DNA of 44,169 bases, taken from contig NZ_QEWQ01000009.1 of NCBI RefSeq assembly GCF_003121845.1, positions 1 through 44,169 on the forward strand, given 5' to 3'. This document shows positions 40,020 to 44,169 of this stretch, piece by piece. The stretch comes from Ignatzschineria ureiclastica (GTDB lineage: Bacteria > Pseudomonadota > Gammaproteobacteria > Cardiobacteriales > Wohlfahrtiimonadaceae). Below the pieces are notes generated by a model that searched no databases, was not told the origin of the DNA, and worked only from the letters and a program-made list of their open reading frames with translations. The position numbers and the translations under genes are program-made. Position 1 is the first letter of the stretch. The number at the start of each line of letters is the position of its first letter.

Positions 40020-41747
40020 CTACTCCTTATTGCCTTGTTGTTCCTTACTTTTAGTTCGATTCTCTTTATCCATAGAATCTATTTCTTTCTTATCTATTTC
40101 TTTCTTTGCAGAATTAGCAGATTTCAACTGACCTTGACGGGCTAAAATACGTTGTCTCATCGCTTGTAATCGTTTAAGCGATTGAAGTTTCTCCATCTCC
40201 AAACTTTCTGCGCCAAAATGTTTCTCTAACAACTGGTAGAGTTTCTGTGCTTCTTCGCTATCGCCGAGATTATTCTCGATCAATTTTTCAAGCTGCTGGT
40301 ACTTTTGAAATTCCGGTGTATCTGGTGCATCGGCAATATTTAAAATACGAAGCAGAATATTATCCGAAGATAACCCTCGAGTTTGGAATGTCGGGGAATG
40401 CACTTTCACTTCATGGGTTTCAAAATCATTTTTTAGAAAACGAATTTGATCTTTATGTACTGAAGAGATTACTTGTGGGCTGTGGGTTGTAATAATAAAT
40501 TGGATATTAGGAAATATTTTCAACAGAGAATCAATAATCGTCTGTTGCCAAGTGGGATGTAGATGAAGTTCAATTTCATCGATAATGACAATGCCGGGAC
40601 TTTGTCTTGGATCTTCAAGATGCGGATTCAAAATTTCTAATCGAGAAAGCAGATCTGCCACCATAAAGAGTACTGAGCGCTGCCCATGCGAGAGATATTG
40701 AATGTCATGCTTTTCCCCGAAGATGTCAAGCACTACTCGAGCCTTACCACTTGAACGATCCACCAAAATAGCAGAAGCATTTGGAATCAAAATCTGCACT
40801 GTTTCATTCACTAAGGCTTTGAGTTTCTCCGCTGTCGTAAAAGGACGGGCTTTAATGGCATCAATCTTCTCTTGCGCTTCTGCGATTTTCTCTTCTAACT
40901 CAGTGATCATCTCTGATAAAAGCGAATTTTGCAGAAAATCTGCCTGCTGTTGTTTTACCTTAAAACCGGCAATTGTCTCTTGCAATGTTGCTTGAAAAAT
41001 TTGTAGATCACGCACTTCAGAGGATTTATCTTGTTGTGATAGATTATCAAGCATAATAAACCACTCGATCATATCGGATACTCGCACCTTATCCTCAAGC
41101 GCATGGTCATAAGCACTTGCTCGATGCAGATAAATTTCCCGAGCGCTACGCATAAAGTTCGGGCGGTTTACCCCATAAAAGATAAAGAGAGGTAACGTTA
41201 CAGAAGTACTATCGATACTTAAAATATCCCGAATAACCGTAGCATAGGCTCGTAGATCATCAAAATTAGAAGGAATTGCATGAGCCCCTTCCTGTAGGCT
41301 ACGGACAAGTGAAAAAGGAATGTGATTATGAGCATCTAGAAGCAGATCAATAGTAATCTTACCGGCTAACTTACCATGCTTGATCTCATCTAAATCAATA
41401 TCTGCGCCGGCGAAATCTTCCTGTTTAATCGCACTGAGAATCCATGAAAAGGCTTTGGTTAAACTTTCACAAACGGTGGTTTTCCCCGTTGCATTTTCCC
41501 CGATCAATACAGTTAAACGAGGATTAAAATGAATTGAGAGATGATCAAGTCGTTTCATATTCTCGACTAAAATACTCTGAACCGTATAATCTGCCTTATT
41601 GAGAATCTCTCGACAGCGAATAAATGCCGGGTGCTGACGAAAATAGGCTTTTTTTGCCGCCACATCGGCAACATCTTTGGCTTCTCTTCGCCAATCTTGG
41701 CAGAGTAACTGATACTGATCGAGTAATAAATCTCTCTGATCCAACAT
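40020..41747 (-). CDS. ptuA: AAA/ABC-type ATPase, PtuA-like (Septu anti-phage system)
   Basis: 575 residues. Walker A GENATGKT at 83-90, signature LSHGQ at 352-356, Walker B GIVIIDE at 385-391 followed by LHLHPTW, and His422 in TTHSPQV: an SMC/Rad50-like ATPase of the overcoming-lysogenisation-defect/RecF class. A coiled coil lies at about 278-303. The N-terminal 80 residues precede the ATPase core and may bind partners. The C-terminal 45 residues are low-complexity and charged, with a KKEID repeat coming from a 15-bp tandem duplication (40078-40107). In Septu, PtuA forms a multimer that binds PtuB and, on phage infection, unleashes nuclease activity. AGAGGA precedes the ATG. Confidence 0.83.
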   Translation of the reverse strand: MLDQRDLLLDQYQLLCQDWRREAKDVADVAAKKAYFRQHPAFIRCREILNKADYTVQSILVENMKRLDHLSIHFNPRLTVLIGENATGKTTVCESLTKAFSWILSAIKQEDFAGADIDLDEIKHGKLAGKITIDLLLDAHNHIPFSLVRSLQEGAHAIPSNFDDLRAYATVIRDILSIDSTSVTLPLFIFYGVNRPNFMRSAREIYLHRASAYDHALEDKVRVSDMIEWFIMLDNLSQQDKSSEVRDLQIFQATLQETIAGFKVKQQQADFLQNSLLSEMITELEEKIAEAQEKIDAIKARPFTTAEKLKALVNETVQILIPNASAILVDRSSGKARVVLDIFGEKHDIQYLSHGQRSVLFMVADLLSRLEILNPHLEDPRQSPGIVIIDEIELHLHPTWQQTIIDSLLKIFPNIQFIITTHSPQVISSVHKDQIRFLKNDFETHEVKVHSPTFQTRGLSSDNILLRILNIADAPDTPEFQKYQQLEKLIENNLGDSEEAQKLYQLLEKHFGAESLEMEKLQSLKRLQAMRQRILARQGQLKSANSAKKEIDKKEIDSMDKENRTKSKEQQGNKE

Positions 41748-41902
41748 AGACTTGTTCCTCTAAATGCTTATTATCCCTTCACCATATCACAAAATAGATT
41801 GAATTTAAGCATTGAAGCAGATTGATTTCACACTATTATTTCCGCTATTTCATCTGCTATTACCAATAAAAGTTATTAGATACTCATGAGGTACTTTACT
41901 AA

Positions 41903-41918
41903 TGTTTCACGGGAAACA
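41903..41918. promoter_or_regulatory. parS-like site 1
   Basis: TGTTTCACGGGAAACA differs at one base from the bacterial parS palindrome TGTTTCACGTGAAACA; the arms extend to AATGTTTC/GAAACATT. It lies in the 399-bp gap between ptuA and the ATP-grasp gene. Confidence 0.8.
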
Positions 41919-42011
41919 TTCTAAGAATCATAGCCTTTCTCTCATAATTTTTGTCCGGCATTTTTTCCCGACATTTCTATCTTATATTTCCACTCTCTGG
42001 TTTATGCATGA

Positions 42012-42027
42012 TGTTTCATGTGAAACA
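42012..42027. promoter_or_regulatory. parS-like site 2
   Basis: TGTTTCATGTGAAACA differs at one central base from TGTTTCACGTGAAACA. It is 109 bp from site 1. No ParA/ParB gene lies in the window. Confidence 0.82.
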
Positions 42028-42044
42028 GGTTTCAGAAATAAAAA

Positions 42045-42069
42045 AACAGGCCCTTTTAACGGACCTGTT
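42045..42069 (-). terminator. Terminator after the ATP-grasp gene
   Basis: AACAGGCCC/GGACCTGTT stem (one mismatch) with a seven-base loop. Minus strand continues TTTTTTTATT. Confidence 0.88.
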
Positions 42070-42146
42070 AAGACATTAATACAAACCTATTTTCAAGAAC
42101 TCTCTATTTCTTGAGAGTTACCTACTTTATCTCTAAATTAATTTAA

Positions 42147-43160
42147 CTATACAACATCAATCGCTTGAGGTTGAAATTGTGTTTGAACATTTTCTGCAAT
42201 TTCAGCAGCGCTCATAAGTCCTAAATGAAGTGCTACAAAAAGACCTGCTAAATTGACCCCGCTAAAAGAGGTATATGCGAATCCCGTTGATGGTCGCATA
42301 TTGATTTCTAATAAATAGGGTTTACCTGAGGCATCATCTTTTGTCTGTACATTGACGATACCATCAGCATGCATCGCCTTAGCTGAAGCAATTGCTAAAT
42401 CAATTGCTTCTCCCCCTTTTTCGAGTAGTTGTTTCCCACCTTCTTGTTTTACTCGACCAATTGCAGCGACAACCTGTCCATCTTTAGCAATAATATCAAC
42501 AGAACGTTCAGCCCCAGGAAAATAAGGCATTAATAATTGGGGTATAAAAGCTCGTGTATCTCGTTTCATGAGCTCTAAATAGAGTGATGGAGAGATTTCA
42601 CGCTTTTCTGGATTAAATAGTAATTCTGCAGAAGAGATACCTTCCTGAAAGCGCCAAAAGCCATAACCGTACATTCCTCTTACAGGCTTAATACAGAGAG
42701 GCTTAGGAAAAGGAGGATTATCTAAGGTCTCTTGAAGTAGATCCCAAGTAGGAATTGTAACAGCAGGTACAACAGGCAGATTCAAAGAATTCATATATTC
42801 GGTATAAAGATCTTTCTCTTCAGCGCAGTGCAACCATTTTACATCTGTACTACCTGTGACTAAATGTGCACCAGCGGCTTCGATCTCTTCACGATGAGCT
42901 TCAAACCACTCACTATCTTTAACAATATGGATTAGATCAATTTGGTATTCACCAATTTTTTCAATAATAAAGGCTAATCTCTCTTCCAAATTTTTGGGTT
43001 CAATAAGAGAAATATCTGCAACTTCCAATAACTCATAACGAGGAACTCGATGTGAAACTACAATTTCAATATCCCATTTATGCTCAGCCGCAAAATCTTT
43101 AATTCCTAAAATCAAACCTCGTTGAGAGGCATATGCCTCCATAAACCAAATACGTTTCAC
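42147..43160 (-). CDS. ATP-grasp domain protein of unknown substrate
   Basis: 337 residues from a GTG start at 43160 with GGAG six bases upstream. An N-terminal Rossmann-like part (about 1-110) is followed by an ATP-grasp fold: KPLCIKPVRGMYGYGFW near 155 (ATP-binding Lys and Gly-rich loop), the SVDIIAKDGQVVAAIGRVK strand pair, and LLEINMRPSTGFAY with the metal-binding Glu and Asn. ATP-grasp enzymes join a carboxylate to an amine or thiol through an acyl phosphate. The gene stands alone between the parS sites and the rRNA operon, so context gives no clue to the substrate. Similar stand-alone ATP-grasp proteins occur near tellurium-resistance genes, but none is here. Confidence 0.8.
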   Translation of the reverse strand: MKRIWFMEAYASQRGLILGIKDFAAEHKWDIEIVVSHRVPRYELLEVADISLIEPKNLEERLAFIIEKIGEYQIDLIHIVKDSEWFEAHREEIEAAGAHLVTGSTDVKWLHCAEEKDLYTEYMNSLNLPVVPAVTIPTWDLLQETLDNPPFPKPLCIKPVRGMYGYGFWRFQEGISSAELLFNPEKREISPSLYLELMKRDTRAFIPQLLMPYFPGAERSVDIIAKDGQVVAAIGRVKQEGGKQLLEKGGEAIDLAIASAKAMHADGIVNVQTKDDASGKPYLLEINMRPSTGFAYTSFSGVNLAGLFVALHLGLMSAAEIAENVQTQFQPQAIDVV

Positions 43161-43390
43161 AATATCTCCACAGTTTTATAATCAATTATTAACTTCTCTA
43201 TACTAACACTCTTAGTAATGATGGTAAGTTAATTTACATTACAACTATCATACACCTTTTAATAGAACAATAAAAATTCAAAGAAATAATTAAACTCGTA
43301 ATTAAAATAAATCAAAAGTTGTCTATAAAAATATTGATTTCTAGTGCTCTAAACTTTCTTTAAAATCCTATATTTTTCCCCACAAAAGAA

Positions 43391-43416
43391 AACCCCTAGT
43401 TCATTGAACTAGGGGT
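43391..43416 (-). terminator. rRNA operon terminator
   Basis: ACCCCTAGTTC/GAACTAGGGGT, 11 perfect pairs with a three-base loop, about 14 bases beyond the 5S 3' end. Minus strand continues TTTTCTTTTG. Confidence 0.93.
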
Positions 43417-43429
43417 CTCTTAATTAAGC

Positions 43430-43545
43430 CCTGGAAATGACCTACTCTCACATGGGAACTCCCACACTACCATCGGCGCTGCTACGTTTCACTTCTGAGT
43501 TCGGGACGGGATCAGGTGGTTCCATAGCGCTATTGTTTCCAGGAA
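43430..43545 (-). rRNA. rrf: 5S ribosomal RNA
   Basis: Minus strand reads CCTGGAAACAATAGCGC ... CCCGAACTCAGAAGTGAAAC ... AGCGCCGATGGTAGTGTGG ... GAGAGTAGG ... TTTCCAGG, with terminal helix CCTGGAAA/TTTCCAGG. This is the conserved 5S structure; ends are set by that helix to within a few bases. Confidence 0.95.
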
Positions 43546-43713
43546 AACTGGTTTGTGTTTGAAGTACTGATGCATCTCTGCATTCTATATCGCACTCCAC
43601 TCACGAATAAATTTGATTAGTTGGTGAGTAACAGCAAGTACACTGTATTCTTCGTTTTAACTTTGGAAACGTTCATGTCTCATTGTAAGACAAATTGTCT
43701 AAGACCTATTATA
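43546..43713 (-). other. 23S-5S spacer
   Basis: 168 bp containing the processing stems expected between 23S and 5S (for example around aagacaaattgtct). No tRNA gene was recognised. Confidence 0.65.

Positions 43714-44169
<456 letters not shown>

Noticed and set aside
39255-41747. Ec78-type retron
   Set aside because: ATPase and HNH fit, but no reverse transcriptase or msr/msd region is present within the flanking sequence.
41902-42114. 70-residue plus-strand frame covering the parS sites
   Set aside because: No ribosome site; it is explained by two palindromes and a terminator, and its composition is not protein-like.

Overview
The window is chromosomal DNA of moderate-to-low GC from a gammaproteobacterium. 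This is supported by a GyrB with the long gammaproteobacterial insert, a bifunctional PheA, RppH, an LptM-LysA pair and a DadA of proteobacterial type. The combination of genes is reminiscent of Cardiobacteriales such as Ignatzschineria or Wohlfahrtiimonas; that placement is a guess from impression, not a database match.

Layout. 1-2620 is the N-terminal part of a large trimeric autotransporter adhesin that runs off the left edge. 3129-3557 is a PACE-type efflux pump. 3835-8735 is the leftward cluster dnaN-recF-gyrB without dnaA. It is preceded by a 569-bp spacer with DnaA-box-like sites. 9305-12730 holds a gamma carbonic anhydrase, pheA, a small membrane protein and folB. 12870-16113 is a divergent alanine-use pair (dadA and a Na+/alanine symporter). 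16584-21782 carries mgsA, an OPT peptide transporter, rppH, a frameshifted SDR gene and a HAD phosphatase. 22186-27763 is a leftward ABC transporter operon with an MBL-fold hydrolase and a histidine phosphatase. 27986-32164 is an M20 amidohydrolase with two uncharacterised membrane proteins, then an MHS-type transporter. 32243-38177 holds queA, lysA, lptM and gyrA. 38635-41747 holds a Rid protein and a Septu-like (PtuA/PtuB) defence pair. 41903-42027 has two near-perfect parS palindromes, then an ATP-grasp gene. The right edge is the 3' end of an rRNA operon (23S, 5S, terminator) reading leftward.

Most notable: (i) an interspersed family of 131-180 bp non-coding elements with about 20-bp terminal inverted repeats ending TATAGTAA (five complete, one decayed), looking like a MITE; (ii) two parS-like sites about 109 bp apart; (iii) leucine at GyrA residue 83, the position of the classic quinolone-resistance substitution; (iv) a compact Septu-like defence operon beside two of the MITE copies; (v) dnaN-recF-gyrB with DnaA-box-like sites but no dnaA. 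Together, the dnaN cluster, parS sites and rRNA operon suggest the window lies in the origin-proximal part of the chromosome, although strand directions argue that the origin itself need not be inside it.
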